From Candidatus Ozemibacter sp. (GTDB lineage Bacteria; Muiribacteriota; Ozemobacteria; Ozemobacterales; Ozemobacteraceae), in assembly GCA_030446435.1 (NCBI GenBank), contig JASURT010000009.1:1-35834 (forward strand): DNA of 35,834 nt. Direction: 5' to 3'. Both the position numbers and the translations under genes were made by a program. Of this stretch, positions 23,933 to 32,612 are shown piece by piece (position 1 is the first letter of the stretch; every line of letters begins with the position of its first letter). Below the pieces are notes generated by a model. It saw only the letters and a list, made by a program, of their open reading frames with translations. It was not told the origin of the DNA and did no database searches.

Positions 23933-24978
23933 TCTTCCTTTTTTGAAACTAGTTTATCAAGTTCGCGAACTTTCTTCAGAGTCTCGGGAAGCTTTCTGAG
24001 AGCCGCGAGAATTCTGCGTTCTTCCTGGTGCGGTTTGCACGGAAAACCTGAAACGAAACTGTTTGGTTCGACATCATTGGTTACCACACCACGAGCGGCC
24101 ACAATCGTGCCTTTGCCAATGGTTACGTGACCAACGGTTCCCGTTTGTCCTGCCATGGTAACATTGTCTTCAAGAATCGTGCTTCCTGATATACCGACCT
24201 GGGCAACGATGGTGCAATTTTTGCCAACAATGACATTGTGAGCGATGTGAACCATGTTATCGATTTTGGTGCCGGCGCCGATTCGGGTCGAGCCCATTGT
24301 TGCCCGGTCAATCGTAACACATGCCCCGATTTCGACATTGTCTTCTACAATCACATTGCCAATTTGCGGCACTTTCAGCTGCTGTCCCTGGTGCGGGGTA
24401 AAACCAAAGCCATCACTTCCGATAACGGCATTGGCATGCACGATACAACCTTCTCCGATCTGACAGCCCTGAAGAATCCTTGCGCCTGAAAAAATCCTGG
24501 TGTTTTTTCCGATGCTTGTTTCGGTGCCGATATACGCCTGCGCATCGATCCATGCGCCTTCGGCAATTTTAGCGCCGGCTTCGACAACGGCGTTGGGACC
24601 GACAACGACATTTTCGCCAACAGCAGCATTTTCGCTGACGAAAGCGGTTGGGTGAATTCCGTATTCCGGGCGGTTTTCCGGGTGAAAAAATTCCAGGGCT
24701 TTTACCAGTCCGAAATAGGCATTCTTGAGTCGGATTGAAGGAAGTTGAAGTTCAGGAGCTTCTTCGGGGGCGATTACTGCAGCAGCCCTACTACGCTTAA
24801 GATTCTCAAGGTGTTGGGAAAAATTTTTGGCACCAGACAAAAAAGTAATTTCGCCTGGCTGAGCTTCTGTGATTGAAGCCACGCCGGAAATTTCAGTTGC
24901 AGCATCGCCAATCAGGCTGCCAGCCATCAATTCAGCCAGCGAACCCAACGTAATAGTCTTTCTTCTTTTTTCTGTCAT
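23929..24978 (-). CDS. lpxD: UDP-3-O-acylglucosamine N-acyltransferase LpxD
   Basis: Third step of lipid A synthesis (N-acylation). The N-terminal uridine-binding domain has ISGVASITEAQPGEITFLSG and the middle is a hexapeptide-repeat beta helix (AFVSENAAVGENVVVGPNAV). The catalytic-His block is DNMVHIAHNVIVGKN and the C-terminal helix ends LRELDKLVSKKEE-like. I choose the ATG at 24978 (MTEKRRKTITLGSLAEL, 349 residues) because it matches the family's N-terminus; the upstream ATG at 25008 lies inside a strong hairpin. No SD precedes either. It overlaps the next gene by 4 bases. Confidence 0.94.
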   Translation of the reverse strand: MTEKRRKTITLGSLAELMAGSLIGDAATEISGVASITEAQPGEITFLSGAKNFSQHLENLKRSRAAAVIAPEEAPELQLPSIRLKNAYFGLVKALEFFHPENRPEYGIHPTAFVSENAAVGENVVVGPNAVVEAGAKIAEGAWIDAQAYIGTETSIGKNTRIFSGARILQGCQIGEGCIVHANAVIGSDGFGFTPHQGQQLKVPQIGNVIVEDNVEIGACVTIDRATMGSTRIGAGTKIDNMVHIAHNVIVGKNCTIVAQVGISGSTILEDNVTMAGQTGTVGHVTIGKGTIVAARGVVTNDVEPNSFVSGFPCKPHQEERRILAALRKLPETLKKVRELDKLVSKKEE

Positions 24979-25015
24979 AAAAAAGTCAAAGCAGATGCCC
25001 GCAGGCATCTGCTTT
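24979..25015 (-). terminator. Strong hairpin plus T-run between skp and lpxD (terminator or attenuator)
   Basis: A perfect 12-bp stem (24988-24999 with 25004-25015; minus AAAGCAGATGCC-TGCG-GGCATCTGCTTT) is followed by GAC and T6 that touches the lpxD ATG. As a terminator it would limit lpxD-lpxC-lpxA relative to bamA-skp. As RNA structure it occupies the place of the missing lpxD ribosome site. Confidence 0.75.
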
Positions 25016-25025
25016 TATTGTTGTT

Positions 25026-25589
25026 TTATTTTTTGTTCAGAGCGGCAAGAACTTCATCAGTAATATCGATAACGGCCTTATCATCGCCATAATAGAAAAA
25101 TCTTTTTTCAAATACAGCTTTGATTTTGTGTTTTACGGCAACCTGTTTGATTACCTTGTCAACTCTTTCATCAAGACTTTTTGAAAGGTCACCCATTTCT
25201 TTTTCTTCCATCTGATAGAGTCTTTTCTGTGATTCTTCAAAGAATTTCTGCAATTCGCCGGTTTCTTTAGCAAGTTTTTGTCGCAAATCTTTAAGTTTGC
25301 TTTCAAGGGCTCTTGCATCAGATTCTTTCTTTGCATCACGCAAATCCTGCATTTTTTTTGCAGTTGCCACATAGTCGTCGTCAAGCTTTTTAACGGCCAA
25401 TTTTTTTGCTTCAAGTTCTTTCTGAAGCTTGGCTTTTTCTGATTCAAGAACCTGCTTGGTTTTCTGAGTTTCGCTGTATTTGTTAAAAATCTTGGCAGCA
25501 TCAACAACACCAAATTCAGCAGCGAAGGCCACCATTGGACTTACAGCAAGGCCTGCAGCAAGAGCTAATTTCAAGAAATGTTTTTTCAT
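25026..25589 (-). CDS. skp: Periplasmic chaperone Skp/OmpH family
   Basis: Holds unfolded outer-membrane proteins in the periplasm for BamA. Signal peptide at residues 1-23 (KLALAAGLAVSPMVAFAA); the mature protein begins EFGVVDAAKIFNKYSETQKT, the OmpH start pattern. It is followed by a long Lys/Glu-rich coiled coil (about residues 45-130) forming the tentacles and a C-terminal beta part (IKAVFEKRFFYYGDDKAVID). 187 residues is close to the usual 160-180. The SD AAGGAG is upstream of the ATG. It lies between bamA and lpxD, the classical bamA-skp-lpxD order. Confidence 0.92.
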   Translation of the reverse strand: MKKHFLKLALAAGLAVSPMVAFAAEFGVVDAAKIFNKYSETQKTKQVLESEKAKLQKELEAKKLAVKKLDDDYVATAKKMQDLRDAKKESDARALESKLKDLRQKLAKETGELQKFFEESQKRLYQMEEKEMGDLSKSLDERVDKVIKQVAVKHKIKAVFEKRFFYYGDDKAVIDITDEVLAALNKK

Positions 25590-25643
25590 CGGATAAGTTC
25601 TCCTTATATTTTTTACGCCTTAAAATCCTGGAATCTTAGTTAA

Positions 25644-27356
25644 TTAGAAAGATGAACCAAAATTGATGTAAGTGGTTCCGTCACCGCGATCAGTTGCTTT
25701 ACCATAGTCAAGAGCCACAGGGCCCAGTGGAGTCTGCAATCTGATACCGATTCCGTAACCCTGCTTCAGATCGAAATCTTGTTTTTTCCTGTCGTAGTCG
25801 GTTCCCCAGGCACTACCCACATCATAAAACAGAACTGCATCGAAATTCTTGGCAAAATTCTGTCTCAGTTCGAGGTTGGCATAAAACACCTTGGTGCCGA
25901 GAAATTCTCGTTCTTCGTAACCTCTGACCGTGTCGCTGCCACCGACAGAGAACATATCGTAGATAGGTACGAAACCTTCGCCGATTTCGGTCTGTCCGCC
26001 AACGCCCTGTATTGCCACAACGGTTTTGCGGTTCTGGGAAATGGCGAAATAGCGTCTCAGCGCGAGCATGTATTTTGTATACTGATTCGGACCCTTGAGC
26101 AGTCCGCCTGTGGTTTCAACCCAGAATGAATCGTGCAAACCGCGAGTTGGTCTGAAACGGTTATCTCTCGTGTCTTTATCAAGAATTGCGGCAAATGTCT
26201 GCAACCGGCCATTGAAGATGCCCGCCGGAGCCGTGGCGGTAGAATCGGTTGGAGTAAGTTTTACATCTTCATCTCTGAATCTGAAAGACAGGTCGACATC
26301 TCTTCTGATTCTTCTGCCCAGAGTGATCGCGCCGCCTTTTCTTCGTTCGTCATATTCGGTAAGGGTGTTGCCGCTATCGTAAAGATTGCGGGTATATTTA
26401 GTATTGTAAACATCGATTCCGAAGCTCTGAGGTCGGTTGTTAAGCCAGGGATCAAAATAACCGAGTTCATAGGTTTGCACTCCGCCAAATTCGGTTTTCA
26501 TGTAAACCCTTTTGCCTTCGCCCTGGAAGTTATTCTGAGAAAGATTAACAAAGCCAACCAGACCATTGAGAGAAGAATAGCCTGCACCCACACCGGCGCG
26601 ACCGGTTTTCTGTTCAACGACCTGAATGACCAGAACGATTTCTTCAGGAGTTTTGCCAGGCAGATGGTCTCGTTTTACTTCTTCAAAGAAACCAAGATTG
26701 TAGATTCTCTGTAAATCTCTGACGATTTTTTTATTGTCGTAAATCTCACCGGCTTTTACCGATAATTCACGGCGAACAACTTTTTCTTTTGTTTTCTTCA
26801 GGCCTTCGATACGAACTTCAGAAATAACGCCTTCAGTTATTTCAATGTTGATTTTGCTTCCCTGGTCCTGAACATAGGCATCAGAAACCTTTGAAAACAA
26901 ATAGCCTTCACGAGCCAAAGCTTCATTCAGGTGCTGAATATCCTGAGTAAGAAGTTTGCTGTTGAAAACAGAGCCTATCTTGCTTTCCATGGCAGCTTTA
27001 AGAACTTCATTCTTAATTTTGCTACAGCCTTTAATTTCGATATCACCGATAATCGCGTTTTCTTCAACTTTGAAAACGACTACTTTTCCCTGGCCCTTAG
27101 CCCGTATTTCTGCGCCAACATAAGAGAAATAACCCATTTCACCAAGCCGGGAAATTTCTTCCTGAACCGCTTCGGGGGAAACAATGTCTCCTTCTTTCAT
27201 TGCCAGATTCAGAAGAATTACATTTTCTTCAATCAATCTGTTGCCTTCGACTTCGAAGCCGACAACAACGTTGCTTTCATAGGCAAAAGCGCCTGGAATA
27301 GTGAAAGCCAGTAGAATAAAGGCCGTTATGATATAAAAAAGATTCGTTCTGTTCAT
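25644..27356 (-). CDS. bamA: Outer-membrane assembly factor BamA (short, three POTRA domains)
   Basis: Inserts beta-barrel proteins into the outer membrane. Signal peptide (LFYIITAFILLAFTIPGAFA), then three POTRA domains by eye: about residues 26-100 (VVGFEVEGNRLIEENVILL), 101-178 (IIGDIEIKGCSKIKNEVL) and 179-262 (ISEVRIEGLKKTKEKVVRRE). A C-terminal 16-strand-type barrel follows with GGSDTVRGYEEREF (the conserved VRGF/Y loop) and a final strand ending YINFGSSF. E. coli BamA has five POTRAs and about 800 residues; 570 here is short but complete. The ATG at 27356 is preferred since the SD AAGGAG lies between it and the ATG at 27368. It is first in the operon with skp and the lpx genes. Confidence 0.93.
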   Translation of the reverse strand: MNRTNLFYIITAFILLAFTIPGAFAYESNVVVGFEVEGNRLIEENVILLNLAMKEGDIVSPEAVQEEISRLGEMGYFSYVGAEIRAKGQGKVVVFKVEENAIIGDIEIKGCSKIKNEVLKAAMESKIGSVFNSKLLTQDIQHLNEALAREGYLFSKVSDAYVQDQGSKINIEITEGVISEVRIEGLKKTKEKVVRRELSVKAGEIYDNKKIVRDLQRIYNLGFFEEVKRDHLPGKTPEEIVLVIQVVEQKTGRAGVGAGYSSLNGLVGFVNLSQNNFQGEGKRVYMKTEFGGVQTYELGYFDPWLNNRPQSFGIDVYNTKYTRNLYDSGNTLTEYDERRKGGAITLGRRIRRDVDLSFRFRDEDVKLTPTDSTATAPAGIFNGRLQTFAAILDKDTRDNRFRPTRGLHDSFWVETTGGLLKGPNQYTKYMLALRRYFAISQNRKTVVAIQGVGGQTEIGEGFVPIYDMFSVGGSDTVRGYEEREFLGTKVFYANLELRQNFAKNFDAVLFYDVGSAWGTDYDRKKQDFDLKQGYGIGIRLQTPLGPVALDYGKATDRGDGTTYINFGSSF

Positions 27357-27381
27357 AGGCTCCTTCACAGAATAGACTAAT

Positions 27382-27404
27382 CAAAGTATCGGCATAATAC
27401 TTTG
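27382..27404. repeat. Inverted repeat overlapping the bamA -10 (candidate operator)
   Basis: CAAAGTAT (27382-27389), 7-base spacer, ATACTTTG (27397-27404). It covers the -10 and start region of the bamA promoter and adjoins a second inverted repeat, TTGACA-TGAGCT-TGTCAA (27405-27422), at the -35. Such placement suits a repressor, but no regulator is identified. Confidence 0.4.
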
Positions 27405-27422
27405 TTGACATGAGCTTGTCAA
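27394..27422 (-). promoter_or_regulatory. Sigma-70-type promoter of bamA-lpx operon
   Basis: Minus strand TTGACA (27417-27422), 17 bases, TATTAT (27394-27399): consensus -35 and 5 of 6 at -10 with ideal spacing. The predicted start is near 27387, about 30 bases before the bamA ATG. Confidence 0.8.
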
Positions 27423-27569
27423 GGACACTAACCTTAACCCCTGTATTTATGAGGTTTTCTCGGTTATTTTTATCTATCTGGCGATATTCTTTTTCAAAAA
27501 AGCGAGCTAAATGTTATTCTTTAGTTCTAATTAACAGGGACTTGTTTCAATTTACAACAGGAGGCAAAG

Positions 27570-29918
27570 GTGGCAAACTGCAACATCTGCAACAAAGAGA
27601 TACAGGAAGGCTATATTTGCGTTGAATGCGCACAAAAACAGCGTAATCAGCAGAGTTCGGAAACCCAGGCTACGCCGGCGAATTCAGGTTCATCTGGTTT
27701 TTCGCTGAATGGGCTTTTAAACAACCCGGCTTCCAATCCACCACAACCTGCTCAGGCAACCAGGCCTTCGCCACCTGTTCAACCACCACGTCCGGCTCAA
27801 CCAGCGCAGCCTGCTCAACCGACGCAGCCTTCTCAGCCGACACAACCAGCGCAACCAGGCCCGGCAACTTCACAAGGCGCAGCTTCAAGACCCGCATCGC
27901 CACCACAGCCTGTGTCACAGACCCCCCCGGCGGCTTCAGCAACTCAACCGCCAGCTCCACCGGTTCAATCTCAACCACCAGCGTTTGCAACCCAGCAGCC
28001 AGGGCAACCAAGACCAACAGCACCGGCGCAACCTGCCCCTGCTCAAAATCATGCTCCGCCCAGGTTGTCAGGAAGCGAGCCCTCTCAGATCTCTAAACCA
28101 TCTCCGGAAAACGCCTCCTTTTCACTGACTCCCCCAGCCGCTGATCCCGCCCCCGCCAAACCCGTCGCAGAGCATCCCGCCAACAGGCCTGCAGTATCAT
28201 CGTCAGCGCAACCAGGGGCGAACAACGTTCCCCCCAAACCCTCCGCCATAAGCCTAAATACGGAACAAAACAAGCCAAATTTGTCTAATAAAATAGAAAC
28301 GATGGCCGAAGAAACACACGAAGAAACTTTTACCTCTTCAGTAACGGGCTATGGGGATGAAGACCTCGAAATTTCAATCATGTCGGGAATAATGAAAGAC
28401 ACTTTTATTCTCGAAAACCTCAAGGGCAAGGGGCTCATCGCCGGGCTTTTTTCCACCAGATATTCCCGGGCAATTTACCGTTCAATTCTCGCATTAAGAG
28501 AAGAAAACCCCGAATTATCTTCGCTTGACAAGATTGTTATAAAAAACAAGCTCAAGCAGCTGAATTTATGGGATAAAACGATACAGGACTTTCTTGACCG
28601 TGTTCTGGGCGAAACGCCGCCAATGCTCGACCAGGCCCTGCATTACCTCGAACTGATGAAAGAACAGGCGCTGAAACGAAAATTAAAAGAAGTAGCTCAT
28701 GAAATTCATGACTTCATCGACGCGCCAACCCAGGCCGAGAATGAAAATCTTGAAACCTTCACCAATAAAGTTATTCAAAACGTAAGAAACATTCAAAAAG
28801 CCAGAACCACCAAAAGAATCAATCTTGTCAGAGAAGAGATGAAAGACATCATCACCGACATGGACAAGAGAGAAATTACCGGTGAGGTTGAAATCATCGG
28901 CTATTCTTTTGAACCGATGCATTACCTGAACATCGCCGTTTCAGGCTTCAGAAAGGGTTTCATGTATGCGATAGCCGGGGCACCGCGTCGGGGTAAAACG
29001 ACCTTCACTCTTGAACTGGCAACCAGGGTAGCTTCTCTGAACAAAATACCGGTTCTGTTTTTCACATACGAACAGACGAAAAAGAATCTGACCTATCGTC
29101 TTTTGGCAAAAGAAAGTCGCCTGAACCCTGACACTTTGCAGAGAAAGAAGATCAGATCCGACATGATTGCCGACGCAAAATTCATGGGCGGCTGGAAAAA
29201 GATGCAGGAATACATGGACTATTTCTACATTGTTGAAGCAACCAAAGAAGACACGGTCGACAGAATCAGATCTTACGCATACAACGTCATGCAGGACTTC
29301 AACACTGATGACATCATGATTTTCGTCGATTACATTCAGAAAATGCCACTTTCACGCACTTATATGGACGAGAAATTCAAGGTCGAAGAAATTTCAACCG
29401 AACTCAAAGGTCTTTCGATTGAACTGAACAACCCAATCATGACCATCAGTTCGCTATCAAAGGAAGGTTGTATGATCGATGCGACCCCGGACCCTGAAAG
29501 ACCGACCATGTATCACTGCAAAGGTTCGGGCGACCTTGAATACGATCTTGACTGCGCCATGATTCAGGCAAAAGACTGGGGAGACACGAAAGAGCTTTAT
29601 CAGCAGCTGCAACACAAAGCTGAAGAGCTTGGCAAAGACTCGACCCGTGTTCCCAAAGTTGATGTAGTAAATCTCTATCTTGATAAAAACAGAGATGCGC
29701 CTGAAGGCATTTTCTCGACAATTCAGTATCTTTTCTTCATTGAAGACAACAAATTCATCGAACTCGGTCCCAAATTCGATGATGACCGCTACCGCTTCAG
29801 CAAAATCGAAGAGCTTGTCGACAAGCTGATTGAAGCGAACTATATCATCTTTTATGACAAGCCCAAAGATTCAGGCTACAATAAAGGGCGCGTTTCGATT
29901 AAACTTAAAAACTTCTAA
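27570..29918 (+). CDS. DnaB-like helicase-family ATPase with zinc ribbon and proline-rich linker (782 aa)
   Basis: Start GTG with AGGAGG 5 bases upstream. Residues 4-20 form a CxxC...CxxC zinc ribbon (Cys4, 7, 17, 20). Residues 40-235 are a low-complexity Pro/Gln/Ala linker with PAQPAQPAQPTQP-type repeats. Residues 255-345 resemble the helical DnaB N-terminal domain (YRSILALREENPELSSLDKI). The C-terminal RecA-fold ATPase has Walker A GAPRRGKT (near 470), IPVLFFTYEQTKK, Walker B IMIFVDYIQKM, SSLSKEG in the place of the DnaB Gln-switch motif, GSGDLEYDLDCAMI, and LDKNRDAPEG matching the 'KNR-G' finger region. A variant replicative helicase or a DnaB-derived ATPase are both possible; the replaced motifs argue for a specialised paralogue. 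It is followed 29 bases later by a lipoprotein gene on the same strand. Confidence 0.8.
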   Translation: MANCNICNKEIQEGYICVECAQKQRNQQSSETQATPANSGSSGFSLNGLLNNPASNPPQPAQATRPSPPVQPPRPAQPAQPAQPTQPSQPTQPAQPGPATSQGAASRPASPPQPVSQTPPAASATQPPAPPVQSQPPAFATQQPGQPRPTAPAQPAPAQNHAPPRLSGSEPSQISKPSPENASFSLTPPAADPAPAKPVAEHPANRPAVSSSAQPGANNVPPKPSAISLNTEQNKPNLSNKIETMAEETHEETFTSSVTGYGDEDLEISIMSGIMKDTFILENLKGKGLIAGLFSTRYSRAIYRSILALREENPELSSLDKIVIKNKLKQLNLWDKTIQDFLDRVLGETPPMLDQALHYLELMKEQALKRKLKEVAHEIHDFIDAPTQAENENLETFTNKVIQNVRNIQKARTTKRINLVREEMKDIITDMDKREITGEVEIIGYSFEPMHYLNIAVSGFRKGFMYAIAGAPRRGKTTFTLELATRVASLNKIPVLFFTYEQTKKNLTYRLLAKESRLNPDTLQRKKIRSDMIADAKFMGGWKKMQEYMDYFYIVEATKEDTVDRIRSYAYNVMQDFNTDDIMIFVDYIQKMPLSRTYMDEKFKVEEISTELKGLSIELNNPIMTISSLSKEGCMIDATPDPERPTMYHCKGSGDLEYDLDCAMIQAKDWGDTKELYQQLQHKAEELGKDSTRVPKVDVVNLYLDKNRDAPEGIFSTIQYLFFIEDNKFIELGPKFDDDRYRFSKIEELVDKLIEANYIIFYDKPKDSGYNKGRVSIKLKNF

Positions 29919-29947
29919 TACTCCACCTACTATTCAAGAGGCAATTA

Positions 29948-31702
29948 ATGAAAGCGATTCTGCTAAAAGCTATTTTTCTGATTACACTGACTTTTGCGGC
30001 AATTTACATGTCGGGTTGCTCGGCCGGCCAGAACGGGCTTTTGCAAATTACACCGCAACAATACTTCTATTCAGCAAAAGAACAGCTTGAAACCATAGAC
30101 GAGCGCGATTATGAAATCAGAGATCTTGATGAAATAATCAGGGTTCTCGAAAATGCTGAAAAAGATGCAAAGAAAAGCGACATAATCGATAAATCACGCA
30201 TGTATCTTTGTCTTGCCAACACGCTTAAAGCGAGAAAGCAGTATCAAAACAGTTTATATAAAGGCAAATACGTAGCAAATCGAGCCGCGCCTTTTTTTAT
30301 TGTCGACACCAAAGACGTTAAAGAAACATTAAGGGCAGCCAAGAAATGGCTCAGATCATGCGATGCTCAATTCAAAACTTCTTCTCTGATTCCGGATCTA
30401 AATTATGTCCGCGGCCTTTATTATCAGCAAAAGATGCTTACTCAGCACACGAGAGAGAAGAAAGAAAGTCTCGACATCGCCGTGGAAAGCTTTCGACGGT
30501 GCCTTGGCATGGCCCCTGAGTTTAAAGCCGATTTCAGGTTGTTCGGCAAAGACCAGACGAACCGCGAAGTCAGACTTAAGCTGATCGAAACCCTTGCGCT
30601 CGGCAACCAGCAGGAAGAAGCTTACGCTCTGCTATCAGAATACAGCTTTGCGGCGATTTCACCGGTCGCCGGTTCAACCGATTACCATGATTTTGCCTGG
30701 AACCAGATGAAAGGATTTGTGCTTGCGACCATGGGCAAATACATGGAAGCAGCCAGCGTGCTTGAAAAATTCAAGATCGTCGCGCCCCAGGACTACCCTC
30801 TCGTAGACGAAGCACTCTGGATTCTGGAAGGAATTTATGACCGTCTTGGCGACATCGAGAAAGACGAGAAATGGAAAATGGAAGCCAGAATTGTCGCAGC
30901 CTTGCAAAAAAAGCTTAACGGTCCATTTTCAAAAGAGAAATATTCTACCTCGGCACATCTTTTTCCAAGAACTTTACCGGGCGATGAAAAATTCTTTTCA
31001 GCCGTTATCGATTTTTACGACGGAAAATTCAACCAGGCGCTTAACAAACTCAATGAGGTTAAAAACAAGGGTGCCATGTCAAGCCACAACCGCGTCTCGG
31101 CAGATCTTCTCAGAATAGAAGCCTCTCTTTATTCAGGTGCGGCAATATCTGACGATCTTCTTGAAGAATTGCTGCATATTACCGAATCGAGAATTTTAAC
31201 CCCTCTGCAGCTTGAAAAAACCGGCTATCTAATCGCCAGATATATAATGAACGACGAAGAAAGCTTTGAAAAAGGGCGAATCAATCATGAGGGGCAGAGC
31301 TTCGTAAAAAGCATCTGCTCGAAGCCCTGGGCTTTAACAATTAGATTCAAACGCGGTGAAATCAAAAGAGCGAAAAAACCTTTAAGACTAAGAAACGACA
31401 AAGAAGAAGAAGAAGAGCCTGAAACAAAACGTGAACCCAGCTCTTTAATCTGCGAGATATACGCCAACCGCAGCAACGATTGGGTGGTCAGTGCAAATCT
31501 TTATCTTTTTTCGATTCCTGAACTGAACCTTCTTGGAAAAGGCCGAACCGTCGGTCGTGAAAATGAAAAAGAAGGCTGGATTTTCAAAGACGAACAAATC
31601 GACGCTTTAAAAGCGAGAGATCGTTACCTGGCCGTTTTTGAATACGACAATTCAGACAGCGAAAAATCGATTCAGGGCCTTTTGTTCAAGCCCCTCAGAT
31701 AA
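29948..31702 (+). CDS. Large lipoprotein of unknown function, probable TPR-like helical repeats (584 aa)
   Basis: Type II signal peptide: Lys2, Lys7, hydrophobic core LIFLITLTF-like and lipobox YMSGC with Cys24 as the lipidated residue. The mature part is helix-rich with tetratricopeptide-like spacing (YFYSAKEQLETIDERDYEIR, LCLANTLKARKQYQNSLYKG, GFVLATMGKYMEAASVLEKF, DEALWILEGIYDRLGDIEKD). A charged stretch (KEEEEEPETKREP, about residue 485) precedes a C-terminal beta-rich domain (SLICEIYANRSNDWVVSANL). The SD GAGG is 7 bases before the ATG. Likely cotranscribed with the DnaB-like gene. The protein family is not recognised; envelope location is inferred from the lipobox. Confidence 0.8.
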   Translation: MKAILLKAIFLITLTFAAIYMSGCSAGQNGLLQITPQQYFYSAKEQLETIDERDYEIRDLDEIIRVLENAEKDAKKSDIIDKSRMYLCLANTLKARKQYQNSLYKGKYVANRAAPFFIVDTKDVKETLRAAKKWLRSCDAQFKTSSLIPDLNYVRGLYYQQKMLTQHTREKKESLDIAVESFRRCLGMAPEFKADFRLFGKDQTNREVRLKLIETLALGNQQEEAYALLSEYSFAAISPVAGSTDYHDFAWNQMKGFVLATMGKYMEAASVLEKFKIVAPQDYPLVDEALWILEGIYDRLGDIEKDEKWKMEARIVAALQKKLNGPFSKEKYSTSAHLFPRTLPGDEKFFSAVIDFYDGKFNQALNKLNEVKNKGAMSSHNRVSADLLRIEASLYSGAAISDDLLEELLHITESRILTPLQLEKTGYLIARYIMNDEESFEKGRINHEGQSFVKSICSKPWALTIRFKRGEIKRAKKPLRLRNDKEEEEEPETKREPSSLICEIYANRSNDWVVSANLYLFSIPELNLLGKGRTVGRENEKEGWIFKDEQIDALKARDRYLAVFEYDNSDSEKSIQGLLFKPLR

Positions 31703-31836
31703 GCAATTACCTGCACGAAAACTTTGCCACAATCAACAATGCCCTTTCGGGTTTTCGTACATTGCGGGCAAGGTCGATTTTTCTTATGATTAAAAAAGAT
31801 TGATTTAGATTTCTTTATAAAACCGGAGGGTGCTTT

Positions 31837-32589
31837 ATGATTTACCGACTAACGAGAAACAGAAGTTTCAACCTTCTTCTTGTCTTTTCAATACTTGCAG
31901 CCATATTCGTAATTCCCGGCACGGCAGAAGCCGGAATTCTCGGCAGCGTTCTCAGCGCCGTCAGACCATTCGCAAAATTCGCAGGTAAAATTGCCGGAGC
32001 CGTTGCAGGCGCGGCACTGTGTTCTGCGTTTGTGCCGCCTCTTGGCATGCTGGCAGGCGGGGTTGCAGGCTGGATAGTCGGCGGAATCGTTACCGGCTAC
32101 GGAACCGGTAGTTTAACCAACCTGGCCACTCTTGGCGGAGCGGTTGCAGGCGCAATGGGTCTGGCTTCATTTGGTCCGATCGGTTATGTTGCCGGCGCTT
32201 TGGCAGGCGGATTCCTTGGCAGAACCGCAATGCGATTTCTTCACAAGGCAGACAATGAAGCCACGGGCGGCATACTCTTTTTCAACAACAAGGGCGGCTC
32301 TTCTGGTAACGTTGTCGGTGGTGCACCGGCCCTGGCCCCAGAGCTTCCGGCCTCTTATGAAAGCAATGTAATTGCTCCGAAACCAGTTACCAACGGCACA
32401 GCCTTAGCTCCATCAGCGCCGACCTCTGAAGAAATCAGAGAAGCTGATGCAAAATACAAAGCTGCCTACGATGCATATATCACAGCAACAAGATCAAACA
32501 ATTCGCAAAACATCGCGGAAACTCACAAAAAATACATGGCTGCCTACGAAGAATACAAAAAACTTACCGGCAAAGAACCCAGCAAATAA
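31837..32589 (+). CDS. Exported glycine-zipper protein of unknown function (250 aa)
   Basis: Signal peptide at residues 1-31 (LLLVFSILAAIFVIPGTAEA). Residues 45-135 are Gly/Ala-rich hydrophobic segments with repeated G-x3-G spacing (GKIAGAVAGAALCSA, GMLAGGVAGWIVGG, GGAVAGAMGL, GYVAGALAGGFLG), the glycine-zipper pattern of membrane-inserting proteins. A flexible Pro/Ala linker follows, and then a helical tail with two similar segments (DAKYKAAYDAYITATRS and HKKYMAAYEEYKKLTGK). The SD GGAGGG is 9 bases before the ATG and a strong terminator follows. The spacer 31703-31836 holds only an 8-bp inverted repeat without a T-run. Function unknown; envelope integration is plausible. Confidence 0.78.
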   Translation: MIYRLTRNRSFNLLLVFSILAAIFVIPGTAEAGILGSVLSAVRPFAKFAGKIAGAVAGAALCSAFVPPLGMLAGGVAGWIVGGIVTGYGTGSLTNLATLGGAVAGAMGLASFGPIGYVAGALAGGFLGRTAMRFLHKADNEATGGILFFNNKGGSSGNVVGGAPALAPELPASYESNVIAPKPVTNGTALAPSAPTSEEIREADAKYKAAYDAYITATRSNNSQNIAETHKKYMAAYEEYKKLTGKEPSK

Positions 32590-32612
32590 AGCCATAAACT
32601 GAAATTTAAAGT

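Noticed and set aside
24979-25008. Upstream start for LpxD giving a 10-residue longer N-terminus
   Set aside because: The ATG lies within the 12-bp hairpin and the added residues are not family-like; MTEKRRKT is the better start.
26133-26714. 193-codon plus-strand frame inside bamA
   Set aside because: Antisense to a conserved gene, with no own support.
27384-27393. GCCGATAC, a sigma-28-like -10, just downstream of the bamA -10
   Set aside because: No TAAA at the 16-base distance; the sigma-70 elements explain the promoter better, and it is part of the inverted repeat spacer.
27690-28200. Low-complexity repetitive DNA that might be a tandem repeat or CRISPR-like array
   Set aside because: It is the proline/glutamine-rich linker of the DnaB-like protein: irregular repeats in frame, with no spacer-repeat structure.
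31715-31758. Inverted repeat ACGAAAAC/GTTTTCGT between the lipoprotein and glycine-zipper genes
   Set aside because: A long loop and no T-run; not convincing as a terminator.
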